From Sporolactobacillus shoreae (lineage in GTDB: Bacteria > Bacillota > Bacilli > Bacillales > Sporolactobacillaceae): a stretch of DNA of 35,590 nt. The stretch lies in contig NZ_SRJD01000026.1 in the NCBI RefSeq assembly GCF_004684935.1, positions 1 to 35,590 on the forward strand, read 5' to 3'. Under the pieces are notes generated by a model, which was given only the letters and a program-made list of their open reading frames with translations, made no database searches and had not been told where the DNA came from. The translations under genes were made by a program, and so were the position numbers. Positions 25,017 to 32,903 of the stretch are shown here, in pieces; the first letter of the stretch is position 1, and each line of letters starts with the position of its first letter.

Positions 25017-25049
25017 AAAAAAGCCCCTGTTTCTAAACAGAGACTTTTT
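25017..25049 (-). terminator. Terminator of the toxin-antitoxin pair
   Basis: Inner arms CTGTTT and AAACAG, extended with mismatches into AAAAAAGC/GACTTTTT. On the minus strand it ends in a T run, 14 bases after the toxin gene. Confidence 0.65.
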
Positions 25050-25062
25050 GTTGCGTATAGCA

Positions 25063-25335
25063 TCAAGGGTTTTTAAGCGTTATATTATGATCTCCGACAT
25101 TTCGAAGGACAATATAATTTGGATTGACAAAATGAAAGGTAATCCGATACTGCATCGTTGGCGAAGCTTCAAACACAAACCGGTGCCCTTTCATTTTCTG
25201 AACTCTTAATGACTTAGGATAGGGACGACCCTTGACTAAAACCCTTATCGCATCATCTACGGTTTCTTGAACGTCGGGTGGAAGTTTTTTGTAGGCTCTT
25301 TTGAAACGATTAGGTACATCTAATTGATAGGCCAA
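25063..25335 (-). CDS. RelE/ParE-family toxin
   Basis: Protein of 90 residues with the RelE/ParE fold pattern: a helical hairpin (FKRAYKKLPPDVQETVDDAIRVL), then LRVQKMKGHRFVFEASPTMQYRITF and a closing strand YIVLRNVGDHNIT. RelE relatives cut mRNA in the ribosome and ParE relatives poison gyrase; the sequence does not decide which. It starts with TTG 7 bases after the antitoxin stop, with no clear ribosome site, so it probably depends on coupled translation, keeping toxin below antitoxin. A terminator follows. Function inferred from family and pairing. Confidence 0.82.
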   Translation of the reverse strand: MAYQLDVPNRFKRAYKKLPPDVQETVDDAIRVLVKGRPYPKSLRVQKMKGHRFVFEASPTMQYRITFHFVNPNYIVLRNVGDHNITLKNP

Positions 25336-25342
25336 GGAATGA

Positions 25343-25696
25343 CTACTCGCTTTTCAAAAATTTAATGGCATCATCTACGTCAGTAAAAGAGTGAACACGT
25401 CCGTGCTCAATGTCCGAGTCTACTTCTCTTTCAGCTTCCTGCCATTCTTTCGTCCAAAACCACATCTGATCTTTCGCAATCGTAATTACAGGCCGTAAAA
25501 TAATTTTTCCACCCTCAACAGAAAAGTCTAACTCATCATTTTCCTTTAGATCAAGCATTTTCCGTACTTCTTTAGGTATTGTTAGTTGTCCTTTTTTCTT
25601 CAAAACCGACTTTGCAATGATCTTTTCATCTGAGTGTTCAGCTTCCACGGTAGACATACCCCCATTAACATGGTGTGGTAAGGTTGCTTCTGCCAT
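25343..25696 (-). CDS. AbrB/MazE-type antitoxin
   Basis: Protein of 117 residues. The middle (about 30-75) is a SpoVT-AbrB swapped-hairpin DNA-binding domain: SVLKKKGQLTIPKEVRKMLDLKENDELDFSVEGGKIILRPV. The C-terminal part (WFWTKEWQEAEREVDSDIEHGRV) is acidic and probably wraps the toxin. The ATG at 25696 follows GGGAGGGGG, so upstream start codons in frame are unlikely. It precedes a RelE/ParE-type toxin, an unusual partner for this fold, which more often goes with MazF or VapC. It should repress its own promoter. Confidence 0.85.
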   Translation of the reverse strand: MAEATLPHHVNGGMSTVEAEHSDEKIIAKSVLKKKGQLTIPKEVRKMLDLKENDELDFSVEGGKIILRPVITIAKDQMWFWTKEWQEAEREVDSDIEHGRVHSFTDVDDAIKFLKSE

Positions 25697-25959
25697 TATA
25701 TGTTTCCCCCTCCCAGATATTTCATACATTCGCACTGTGATAAAGGATAACTTTCCAACTTTCACACTTATATATTATAACTGTAATCGTAAGATTTCAA
25801 CTACCATGATTGAAATCGGTGGATTGACGGTGGCGTGGGGTGAACAATCCGAAAAGTCGGGCTGAAGCTTGACTTCCGTCATTTTATCGCCGCAAAGTTC
25901 CGCAAATATTTATTGATAATCGAAAGGGTAACATTATCGATGAAGTAACAAAAAAGCAA

Positions 25960-25983
25960 ATGGAAAAGAGGGGTCACGCATGC
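25960..25983 (+). repeat. Leader repeat shared with the Fic gene
   Basis: A 24-base stretch containing ATGGAAAAGAGGGGTCAC and ending on a start codon recurs at 27460-27483 with one mismatch. The GAGGGG part is a good ribosome site for the ATG eight bases on. The two copies are exactly 1.5 kb apart. Confidence 0.7.
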
Positions 25984-26180
25984 CTCCAAGGTCCACAATC
26001 TGGACTCTGGACAACTGGTCTTGGCTCAGCGGCCTTTTTCGCTCGCAGACTGTGCATGGGACATTCCTGGTTGAATACCTCCGGTAGCGACGATTTTGGC
26101 AGTATTGGAAAGATGCGTACAGAAAGACGGATGTTTATGACCGGCTGCTTCATAATCTTTCCACTGGAAATCGTTTCTAG
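25980..26180 (+). pseudogene. Gene remnant with internal stop behind a Fic-like leader
   Basis: An ATG follows the same 24-base leader (one mismatch) that precedes the Fic gene. The frame reads MPPRSTIWTLDNWSWLSG, then FRSQTVHGTFLVEYLR, hits a TAG at 26085-26087, continues in the same frame with RRFWQYWKDAYRKTDVYDRL, and stops at 26178-26180. Protein-like wording on both sides of the stop suggests a gene that lost function. The family is not recognised. Upstream of it a short frame (PQIFIDNRKGNIIDEVTKKQ) also looks like a decayed coding end. Confidence 0.4.
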
Positions 26181-26403
26181 CCATGAAATCGCTTTATTTT
26201 ATAGTTTTCCATCGATTTCAGATAGGTCTGTGAAAACGGCCGCGAAACCAGGCGCCGCAAGGGACGGCGGCGGCTCAATCGGGTCATGCGCGCAAGAGCG
26301 TACAAAAAAAGTTCTACACCCACACTGCCTATCTCTTGTGAGCTGCTGTTTAAATCCTGTAAGCCTTGGTAACTCTATGTTTTCATAAAAAAGTCACAAA
26401 CGC

Positions 26404-26425
26404 GAGCTGTTAAAATGAACAGCTC
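26404..26425. repeat. Hairpin of the GCTGTTAAA motif
   Basis: Arms GAGCTGTT and AACAGCTC around six bases. The motif GCTGTTAAA in it recurs at 26794, 26815 and 26826 (see next). A T run nine bases after the stem could make it a weak terminator. Confidence 0.45.
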
Positions 26426-26793
26426 TGAGCCGCTTTTTTCGCTTTAGTTCAATGCTGTGCGAAACTGATTTACCAGCGTTCCTGCATATTTATAATTTCC
26501 AAAGTAGAACTTTTTTTAAGCAACTCATTAAGAAACCCCGTTGTATCAAGGGTTTAAGGCCTATAAAAAAGTGTTCTACAAAGTTCTACACGCGTTTTGA
26601 ACCCTTTTGCGAGTGTTTCATTTCGCTTTATTTTTTTTCTGTAGGCTAGGCGTGGTGCGGGGTTTGAGCGTTTGGCCGGTGTGATTGACCGGGTGGTCAT
26701 TTTGTTCTACATTTGTTCTACTCTGTTCTACAAGGCTTATTTTATTCCATAATATGGAAATATATGGGTTATTTTAGGCGAAATAGTGGGTTA

Positions 26794-26834
26794 TTTAACA
26801 GCTATCACAGCGATTTTAACAGCTCGCTGTTAAA
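26794..26834. repeat. TTTAACAGC repeats and palindrome
   Basis: TTTAACAGC at 26794 and 26815, two helical turns apart, the second forming a perfect 9-bp-arm palindrome with GCTGTTAAA at 26826 (two-base centre). It sits at the mirror point between the oppositely oriented GTAGAAC clusters. Confidence 0.6.
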
Positions 26835-27081
26835 CAAATATGGAAATAACTGGTATTTTATTTTGATTTTTGTAGAACAGTGTAGAACTTTTTTAAACTC
26901 GATTTTTTTCACAAACTTTAAGTTACGCTTACATGGTGGTTTTAAGGCGTTTTTGGCGATAAAAATGAGCAAAAAAGTTTGTGAATCACAATGTTGTAGA
27001 ACACTGTAGAACAAAAGTAGAACTTTTTAAGTTTTTCGTCGCTACTCTATTGGTAAAGATGTAAATAACTGGATGTTTTGA

Positions 27082-27243
27082 AACGAGTTTTCTGAAAACG
27101 AGACAATTGAAGCCCAGTATTTAAAAGATAGATATGTGTTGGATGAAATGCTATTGATTTTTCACTCTTTTTGTTCCGTTTGTCACGAAAAAACGGGCAT
27201 ACAGGATCAAGAACTGGCTGAGATGTTTATAACGTTTATATAA
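27082..27243 (+). pseudogene. Open frame without a start, coding-like
   Basis: The frame reads NEFSENETIEAQYLKDRYVL, then DEMLLIFHSFCSVCHEKTGI, then QDQELAEMFITFI and a stop. Composition is protein-like and amphipathic, but a TGA precedes it and the first possible start is a GTG at 27136 without a ribosome site. It is probably the 3' end of a broken gene. Not recognised. Confidence 0.35.
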
Positions 27244-27290
27244 AAGTTAAACTAAGTATATGTACGCTCGCCTCCCAATACAAACGCCCT

Positions 27291-27311
27291 GTTACGAAAA
27301 AACACATACGG
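27291..27311 (+). repeat. Dispersed repeat, second copy
   Basis: GTTACGAAAAAACACATACG and one more base match 2806-2826 with two changes; weaker similarity continues on both sides for some 20 bases. Both copies lie beside toxin-like genes (ART-like and Fic). Confidence 0.5.
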
Positions 27312-27479
27312 AAAAAACAAATTCGGATCGACCGATCATTGACTAGATTTTTTCCTTGTACGCCCTCTTTTTTCTTTTCGCAACCAACGGTTGGGACTGT
27401 GAGGAAAAAAACAGACAGGCTGTAAAAACAGACCACCTTTCGATATGCTAAAATCCATTATGGAAAAGAGGGGTCACAC

Positions 27480-28220
27480 ATGCTTAATTTTCCCGACGAC
27501 TATCTTAAAGACGTTCTTGTTCGGCTGGCTCATCATTCTACAGCCATCGAGGGCAATACGTTATCGCTTGCGGAAACCATTTCGATCATTCTTGACAGTG
27601 CGCTGCCGCCTACGAATCATAAAGTTAACCTGCGCGAAATCAATGAAGTCAAAAATCATGAACCGGCCTTCCACTACATTCTGGACGAGCTGAATGCGGA
27701 CCATCCGCTAACCATTAACACCGTTAAAAAAATCCACGCCGCTTTAACTGATCGTCTACAACATGACCACGGCCAGTTCAAAAGCACAGACAACGCCATC
27801 CTTGGTTCTGAATTTCATACGGCCAGCGCCACGCAAACGCCTTTCCTGATGCAGCAGTGGGTAGATAATCTGAATTTCCGTTTAGCCAGCGCTGCAAATG
27901 ACACCGACTGTTATATGGTCATCGGCGAAGCACATATCGCCTTCGAGCGCATCCATCCGTTTTCCGACGGCAACGGCCGAACCGGACGTATGCTGTTGAC
28001 CTATTTTCTGTTGCAACAAAACTTGCCGCCAGCTGTGATTAGCAGTGCCGATCGTACCGAATACATTAGCTTTCTGGCGAAAGAAGACGGCCAAGGTCTG
28101 AGCCGATTCATCCAGAATGAATCAAAAGACGAATTAAATCGCATCTGGCGTTTTCAGAATCAGGAAAAGCAACAAATAAAGATGTCCCCTGCTGTGAAAC
28201 ATTCTTTTGATAGAAGTTAA
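27480..28220 (+). CDS. Fic protein, class II (N-terminal inhibitory helix)
   Basis: Fic enzymes transfer AMP or similar groups from nucleotides to target proteins. The core motif HPFSDGNGRTGR (159-170) is complete, with catalytic H159. The inhibitory motif STAIEGN (S20 to E24-G25), matching (S/T)xxxE(G/N), is at the N-terminus; its glutamate normally blocks ATP binding until relieved, which makes this a self-controlled class II protein. At 246 residues it is shorter than many Fic proteins with extra C-terminal DNA-binding domains. ATG follows GAGGGG in a leader duplicated 1.5 kb upstream. Target unknown; a stress or toxin role is plausible. Confidence 0.9.
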   Translation: MLNFPDDYLKDVLVRLAHHSTAIEGNTLSLAETISIILDSALPPTNHKVNLREINEVKNHEPAFHYILDELNADHPLTINTVKKIHAALTDRLQHDHGQFKSTDNAILGSEFHTASATQTPFLMQQWVDNLNFRLASAANDTDCYMVIGEAHIAFERIHPFSDGNGRTGRMLLTYFLLQQNLPPAVISSADRTEYISFLAKEDGQGLSRFIQNESKDELNRIWRFQNQEKQQIKMSPAVKHSFDRS

Positions 28221-28644
28221 TTTTGGAGTAAGAAAGGAATTCAATGGTTAAATATTAGTTTAATTTTATTTAAATTTAAATTAAAAAATATAAATTAATA
28301 AGTACAAAAAAATTTATTGGTAAACACCTCGTACGAACCCTTAACTCGATCAAACCAACTCACAACTTTTTCATTGTCACGGGTCGGCTGATGCTTGAAA
28401 ATTCCGCATGATTTCCATCAGGTAAAAATAAGTTGTTTTTTTATTAATGATAAATACGAATACAAACAGCATTCTTCCGTTGAATTAAGTTGCCATGTAA
28501 AAAATAGTTATTTACTCATACAGTCGCCCCATGATTTAATCTGAGATTTCAAGATAAAAAAGTCCTTTACTGGTCTATAATTATAGAAATAAACTGTTGC
28601 GTGGTTGACGGAGAATACGAAACCGTAAATAATGGATGAACACT
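28221..28644. other. Gene-free AT-rich stretch
   Basis: Holds ATTTAAATTTAAAT-like repeats at about 28258-28300, resembling the partition repeats but less regular. A minus-strand frame near 28365-28440 (LFLPDGNHAEFSSISRPVTM) looks protein-like but is closed by stops. No gene supported. Confidence 0.4.
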
Positions 28645-29352
28645 TTATAACGACTCTTTTTTTAGCCATTCAACTGTTTCTGTTGAAATCCGCATGCCTG
28701 CTTTTTGATGAAGCAGTATAGAGGGTTTATTTGTATAACTGATCTGAGAGTAGGGGACATTATTATTTACTAAAAAGTATCTAATCATGAAATTCATTAG
28801 TTTTAGCCCGCAACCCATTCTTCTATACTTTTCGACAACTGCAAGTAACCCGATTGAACCTTCATCATGAATCCCAATGAATCCAACTAAGACATTATTT
28901 AAAAAACCACCAAAAAGATATTTTTCTTTAAAACGTGATAAAACATACGAAAGATCACTTGCTGGATAATATTTTTTCACTAAAGAAATGTCATCATCAA
29001 CAAGACATCTAATTTTTAATGCTGGATTTAGAACAGTTAATGCATGTCCTTCTAAAAAAGCTGCCTGATAATATGTATCCATATGAGCTAAACGATATTT
29101 ATCCTGAACAAAACATTTGGCCCAGCTTTGAAATACTTCACATTCTTTAATATCCTTGATATCATGCAACAATCTCTTATAGTCTTCCAGAGTGTTACAG
29201 CTAATCATATAAGTTTCACTTGGGATGTCAAATATGACAACACCATCTTTATCGGCCTGAATGATATTTGCTTGATGATGTTTTATGCTTTCTATCATAT
29301 TAATATGAAGAAGGACATTTCTATTTAAATACATTAGTGCGGTATTTTCCAT
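28645..29352 (-). CDS. GNAT-type N-acetyltransferase
   Basis: Protein of 235 residues. The C-terminal half fits the GNAT fold: a strand VLVGFIGIHDEGSIGLLAV, then VVEKYRRMGCGLKLMNFMI, the R-x-x-G-x-G acetyl-CoA loop, then a late ISYTNKPSILLHQKAGM which is the usual N-x-x-(S/A)-x-x-L-(Y/H)-x-K-x-GF-like end motif. The first 115 residues form a separate domain that could bind the substrate. Substrate is unknown; it may be a small molecule, a peptide or a ribosomal protein. Starts after TTAAGGAG. It is a single gene between regions with no obvious partner. Confidence 0.82.
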   Translation of the reverse strand: MENTALMYLNRNVLLHINMIESIKHHQANIIQADKDGVVIFDIPSETYMISCNTLEDYKRLLHDIKDIKECEVFQSWAKCFVQDKYRLAHMDTYYQAAFLEGHALTVLNPALKIRCLVDDDISLVKKYYPASDLSYVLSRFKEKYLFGGFLNNVLVGFIGIHDEGSIGLLAVVEKYRRMGCGLKLMNFMIRYFLVNNNVPYSQISYTNKPSILLHQKAGMRISTETVEWLKKESL

Positions 29353-29549
29353 TTTTACTCCTTAACTCCTCTAGCTACAAGTTATCTCTGTTTTAAAAAG
29401 TATACCAATAGGACAGGTTCAGCAAGATATAGTTTATGAATTGAGATAGATCACAACATCCTTACTTAACATCACCGTTAATTTTATAATTTTTTTGTAC
29501 ATGAAATGGACAGTTCGACGCTACTGCGTAACAACACCTTATCAGGAAA

Positions 29550-29610
29550 AACCTTTTTTGTAACGGAAACAACTTTATTGTTCGGGAAAGAACTTTATTG
29601 TCATAAATCA
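29550..29610 (+). repeat. 20-bp tandem repeats before the RNase H-like gene
   Basis: AACTTTATTGT recurs exactly 20 bases apart (29571 and 29591), preceded by a degenerate copy (ACCTTTTTTGTAACGG, 29551) at the same step and a weaker one before it. The block ends about 20 bases before the start codon, where a promoter would lie, so it is a candidate operator array. Confidence 0.5.
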
Positions 29611-29627
29611 TTTAAAAGAAGGCCACT

Positions 29628-30194
29628 ATGGACAAACATATCCACCATCATTACGAACCGAACAGGCATACCTTTCTAAACGAATTCGCTATTCCAACTC
29701 AAGAAGCAATACAAAGATCAGGAGATATGCAATTTGATAATGAGACACTTCGCATCTTCGTTGACGCTTCAGAATTATATGGGCATGGGATATTTGGACT
29801 CGCTGGCTGTTTTGTGGGACAGGGGCAAGTCTTTACTGAATCCAAAAAAATATATAACCTCAAATACAAAAGACAAAATGCTTACGCAGAGTACATGGTC
29901 ATCCTTTATGTTATTCAGCGCCTTCCGGGCATCATTAGAAAAAAGTATGTGAAACCTGATCGTATTTTTATCTTTAGCGATTTTATTCAATTTGAGAAAC
30001 TCATACAAACCGACCAACCCTTTCATGATGAAGAGATGAATCAGGTTGTTGCTCAGATCAAAATCAGTAAACAAAAATTTGAAAGTCTGTATCCGAATAT
30101 TAAATTGGATATTCGAATAATGAGCCATTCGTTAAAAAGGAACAATCCCTTTTATAAGGCAGCGCACAATGCTGCACGAAAAGCAACACATTAA
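29628..30194 (+). CDS. RNase H-fold protein with DEDH-like site
   Basis: Protein of 188 residues. RIFVDASELYGHG gives D46, AYAEYMVILYVI gives E88, and IFIFSDFIQFEKL gives D118, spaced as in RNase HI. The last motif reads KAAHNAARKA where most relatives have an aspartate, so H180 may take that place. The first 40 residues, rich in His, are not part of the fold. It could be an active or altered RNase H, or a nucleic-acid-binding relative. It follows a block of 20-bp repeats and has a ribosome site GAAGG. It is the second RNase H-fold gene in the window. Confidence 0.65.
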   Translation: MDKHIHHHYEPNRHTFLNEFAIPTQEAIQRSGDMQFDNETLRIFVDASELYGHGIFGLAGCFVGQGQVFTESKKIYNLKYKRQNAYAEYMVILYVIQRLPGIIRKKYVKPDRIFIFSDFIQFEKLIQTDQPFHDEEMNQVVAQIKISKQKFESLYPNIKLDIRIMSHSLKRNNPFYKAAHNAARKATH

Positions 30195-30557
30195 AAAAAT
30201 GATTTTCGACCAATTTTCCCATTATATGGTAGTATATGCACTAATCAAAGGGGTCAAACTCAATTGGTACAGCCTTTTTTTGCTTTCACAAGATAAAGCG
30301 ATCAGAACAAAAACCGCGTCAGAACGGCTCTTAAGAATATTATTTCGTGTAATATATTTTACGAAGTTTTCTAAATGAAAAAATAGTGGCGCAACAAAAA
30401 TCACTCTTGTCGTGTCACGCGACACAAACCTGGGAACTCCTTTCGACATAAATCAGGTTACTCTATTAGTCCCATGGCTGCTGGTTGTTACCAGACAGTT
30501 TCAGGATGGGTTCTTACCTTTCAGGTAGTATATTAGTCTGTCGATTATCGTCAACAT
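30195..30557. other. Gene-free stretch before the sdp operon
   Basis: No supported gene. It includes a GTGTC-ACGC-GACAC hairpin near 30412-30425. Open frames on both strands have no ribosome sites and unlikely composition. Confidence 0.4.
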
Positions 30558-30607
30558 TTGTCGGAATTTTTTTACTATATAAATTCACCAAATGTTCACA
30601 TTTGGTG
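30558..30607 (+). promoter_or_regulatory. sdp promoter region with perfect palindrome
   Basis: Arms CACCAAATGT (30586-30595) and ACATTTGGTG (30598-30607), separated by TC, form a perfect palindrome just after a likely promoter (TTGTCG at 30558 and TATAAA at 30578, spacing short). It ends 35 bases before the sdpA start. It should be a repressor site; in Bacillus subtilis an SdpR-type repressor controls the immunity genes, but no such repressor gene is seen here. Confidence 0.65.
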
Positions 30608-30641
30608 CTACTATTAATTGTAATAGTTGGAGGTGATCAAA

Positions 30642-31208
30642 GTGAAAAATGTGGCAACCGAAATTAATGCAAAATTGCTAGGTTTTATTACACTCATAAT
30701 GATAGTGAGCTGGTCATTAATATTCATGTATTCTATACATATAGTTCTGCCACCTAATCCGTTGAAACTTCCATTTGAAAATAACTTAGGTTTAAACGCT
30801 TGGTTTCCACAAGGGTGGGGGTTTTTTACCCGAGATCCAAGATCTGTGAACGATTATGTTTATAACCTGGATAATGATAGATCGGCTGTTGCTTGGCCAA
30901 ATAATTCTGTCCGCAACTTATTCGGAATTAGTAGGTATGGAAGAGCTCAGGGTATAGAATTGGGTTTAATTGAATCTAAGATACCAGAGAGTGCATGGAA
31001 AACTTATAACGGGAACATAGAAAAATATTTTAAAAACACTCAAGTTAAACTTACTGTAGATAATCCTACACCACATGCTACTATTAGTGGAAAAATCGGA
31101 ATAGTTAGAAAGCACCCAATTCCATGGTCGTGGTCCAAGCAGTCTAAATATATTAACATGCCTTATAAAATTGTGGTGGTGAATGTGAATGTTCCAAAAA
31201 ATAGGTAA
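30642..31208 (+). CDS. sdpA: SdpA-family toxin maturation protein
   Basis: SdpA helps SdpB turn pro-SdpC into the active cannibalism peptide. The protein has 188 residues, one membrane helix near the start (LLGFITLIMIVSWSLIFMY) and the family features LNAWFPQGWGFFTRDPR and NLFGISRYGRAQGIELG. GTG at 30642 follows a perfect GGAGGTGATC; the upstream TTG overlaps that site and is wrong. Its end overlaps sdpB by 20 bases. A palindrome upstream probably controls the operon. Substrate handling is inferred from Bacillus subtilis. Confidence 0.88.
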   Translation: MKNVATEINAKLLGFITLIMIVSWSLIFMYSIHIVLPPNPLKLPFENNLGLNAWFPQGWGFFTRDPRSVNDYVYNLDNDRSAVAWPNNSVRNLFGISRYGRAQGIELGLIESKIPESAWKTYNGNIEKYFKNTQVKLTVDNPTPHATISGKIGIVRKHPIPWSWSKQSKYINMPYKIVVVNVNVPKNR

Positions 31209-32151
31209 CGCATCTATTCGATGGGCAAATTCAGTAAATCCTTGGACTAATGTATATGGTTTAGCAAGAACGATCATTGCCTTGTCGACTGCAATTACTC
31301 TAGCTGTGAACCCTTCGTGGATCTTTTTTAAACCTGCAGCCGGAGTTTCTGACTATCGTCATTACACACCTCTCAACTATTTTTGTCTTGTTCCATTCAA
31401 CTATACTTACCTTGAAATTATGAGGTGGATTGCAGTTATTCTTTTGCTGCTTGTTGCTTCCGGATGGCGACCTAGAATAACTGGAATAATCCATTGGTGG
31501 ATAACCTTTAGTTTACAAACCTCCGCAGTAACATTAGATGGCGGGGAGCAAGTAGCCACAGTAATTACTCTGATGTTACTACCGATCACTTTAACGGACA
31601 AAAGAAAATGGCATTGGGATAGTACCGAATCTTCTGACCCGATGACTAATTCCAAATTTATTAAACGGATTATTGCACTTACTTGTTTCTTAGCAATTAG
31701 ATTTCAAGTGTCAATCATCTATTTAAATGCCGCTACTGCAAAATTGTTTGATGCTGATTGGTTAAACGGTACAGCTGTTTATTATTATATGGGTGCTTCT
31801 ATGCTTGGACTGCCAAGCAATCTATATAAACTGTTTTACAGCGTTCTCACAAACTGGACGGTTATCATCCCAACCTGGGGAACAATCATCGTTGAATTGT
31901 TATTATTTTCTGGTTTATTTATTGATAAAAAGTACCGTGTATTATTGCTAATCCTTGGCATAACCCTACATGTAATTTTTGCCATAATGCTTGGATTATA
32001 TAGCTTTTCTATGATTATGTCAGCGGCCTTAATTCTATATTTAAGACCTGTTGGGAAGAAGTTCACGTTCAAAAGTGTTGACCTAACACCCAAAGTCAAA
32101 ACCACTGCTGAATTACCTTTAATGAAAGGAGGTGATAAACTTGAAAACTAA
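31189..32151 (+). CDS. sdpB: SdpB-family membrane protein (HTTM-like)
   Basis: Membrane protein of 320 residues with about seven hydrophobic helices (around 25-45, 75-95, 100-125, 160-180, 200-220, 225-245, 250-280). YLNAATAKLFDADWLNGTAVYYYM and the acidic/His residues nearby match SdpB and vitamin K-dependent carboxylase-related HTTM proteins. SdpB is needed for SDP peptide maturation. Overlaps sdpA at its start and sdpC at its end, so the three genes are translated as a coupled set. Mechanism in the family is not settled. Confidence 0.88.
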   Translation: MFQKIGNASIRWANSVNPWTNVYGLARTIIALSTAITLAVNPSWIFFKPAAGVSDYRHYTPLNYFCLVPFNYTYLEIMRWIAVILLLLVASGWRPRITGIIHWWITFSLQTSAVTLDGGEQVATVITLMLLPITLTDKRKWHWDSTESSDPMTNSKFIKRIIALTCFLAIRFQVSIIYLNAATAKLFDADWLNGTAVYYYMGASMLGLPSNLYKLFYSVLTNWTVIIPTWGTIIVELLLFSGLFIDKKYRVLLLILGITLHVIFAIMLGLYSFSMIMSAALILYLRPVGKKFTFKSVDLTPKVKTTAELPLMKGGDKLEN

Positions 32152-32794
32152 GCGAATATCGGTGCTTTTACTAGCTTTTTGCTTGTTTTTCAGCTTCTCA
32201 TTTAATTCCTTTGCTGAAGCTAAAAGCCCTACTGACAAACAAAACGTTCAACAAAAGAACAGTCAGTACAGTGGGGAAGAATTGTTTCGTGGTTTAGTTT
32301 TTGGACAAGGACCAGTTGCTAAACTCTTTCCTGATATCTGGAGCAGTGATCAGATCAAAAAAGCTAACAATTCAACAGCAGATAAGGTTGTAAATCTTGT
32401 TATCAAACAATTGAAAATCAATTCCCCCTCTTTTTTCAGTAATTTCAAAAATATTGTAACGAGTGGGAACCCTTATCTCATTGATCAAAAAAGTTCAGAA
32501 ATCAGTGCAGAAGTTCAGCAAGCTCTTAAGGATTTAAATGCTAAATCTACGAAATCTACAAGCTTGTCAAGTGCAGCACAGCCCGATTGTTTGTGGGTTG
32601 CAGGGGCCGCTGTGTATATGTACGTAGGAGGCGTCAATACAGCAGCGGTAGCCATCAATGTTGCAGGGGCCGTCGATATTGTGCTTTGGGGGGCCATCTA
32701 TATTTGGACCAAAGGAGCAAAAGCGGTTTCACCAAGCGATCAATTCCAAAGAGAGCAACTTATTGAAGAAATGGCGACTAAATTAGCCAAATAA
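32141..32794 (+). CDS. sdpC: SdpC-family precursor of a secreted peptide toxin
   Basis: Protein of 217 residues. The first 26 form a signal peptide ending in SFA. The polar pro-region runs to about 145. Then comes a hydrophobic segment of about 42 residues starting near CLWVAGAAVYMYVGG and reaching VLWGAIYIW, the place of the mature toxin in Bacillus subtilis SdpC. It carries one cysteine only, whereas Bacillus SDP has two that form a disulfide. TTG at 32141 follows AGGAGGTGAT. The mature toxin damages membranes of sister cells. No SdpI immunity gene is in the window; neighbouring membrane proteins are candidates. Confidence 0.85.
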   Translation: MKTKRISVLLLAFCLFFSFSFNSFAEAKSPTDKQNVQQKNSQYSGEELFRGLVFGQGPVAKLFPDIWSSDQIKKANNSTADKVVNLVIKQLKINSPSFFSNFKNIVTSGNPYLIDQKSSEISAEVQQALKDLNAKSTKSTSLSSAAQPDCLWVAGAAVYMYVGGVNTAAVAINVAGAVDIVLWGAIYIWTKGAKAVSPSDQFQREQLIEEMATKLAK

Positions 32795-32809
32795 TTAAGT
32801 GAATTAAAG

Positions 32810-32857
32810 GAGACTGTCACATACGTCGAGGTTGTCGATCATGCGACAGTCTCTTTT
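32810..32857 (+). terminator. Terminator of the sdp operon
   Basis: Nine-bp arms GAGACTGTC and GACAGTCTC with a loop of 26 bases and four T. It lies 15 bases after the sdpC stop. The long loop is unusual. Confidence 0.65.
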
Positions 32858-32903
32858 ACGATTTGAGCAATGTACTTGTCCTTGCCTCCTTGCCATAATA
32901 ACA

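Larger units (their letters stand above)
26311..27023. repeat. Twelve GTAGAAC motifs in phased clusters
   Basis: GTAGAAC or its reverse GTTCTAC occurs at 26311, 26504, 26573, 26583, 26704, 26715, 26725, 26872, 26882, 26996, 27006 and 27017. Within clusters the step is 10-11 bases, one helical turn. The 26573-26725 clusters (two plus three) read GTTCTAC; the 26872-27017 clusters (two plus three) read GTAGAAC, so the array is mirror-like. Many copies extend to TGTAGAAC(A). About 0.1 copies would be expected by chance in such a length. Likely binding sites of an unidentified protein: an operator array, second origin or centromere. Confidence 0.7.

Noticed and set aside
26805-27014. 69-codon minus-strand frame in the GTAGAAC region
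   Set aside because: Made largely of the repeats themselves; no ribosome site.
29488-29516. Possible Ter site on the minus strand
   Set aside because: CATGTAC and GAACT fit parts of the remembered consensus, but several positions differ; a chance match cannot be excluded.
29775-30128. 117-codon minus-strand frame
   Set aside because: Antisense of the RNase H-fold gene, whose motifs D46, E88 and D118 support the plus strand.
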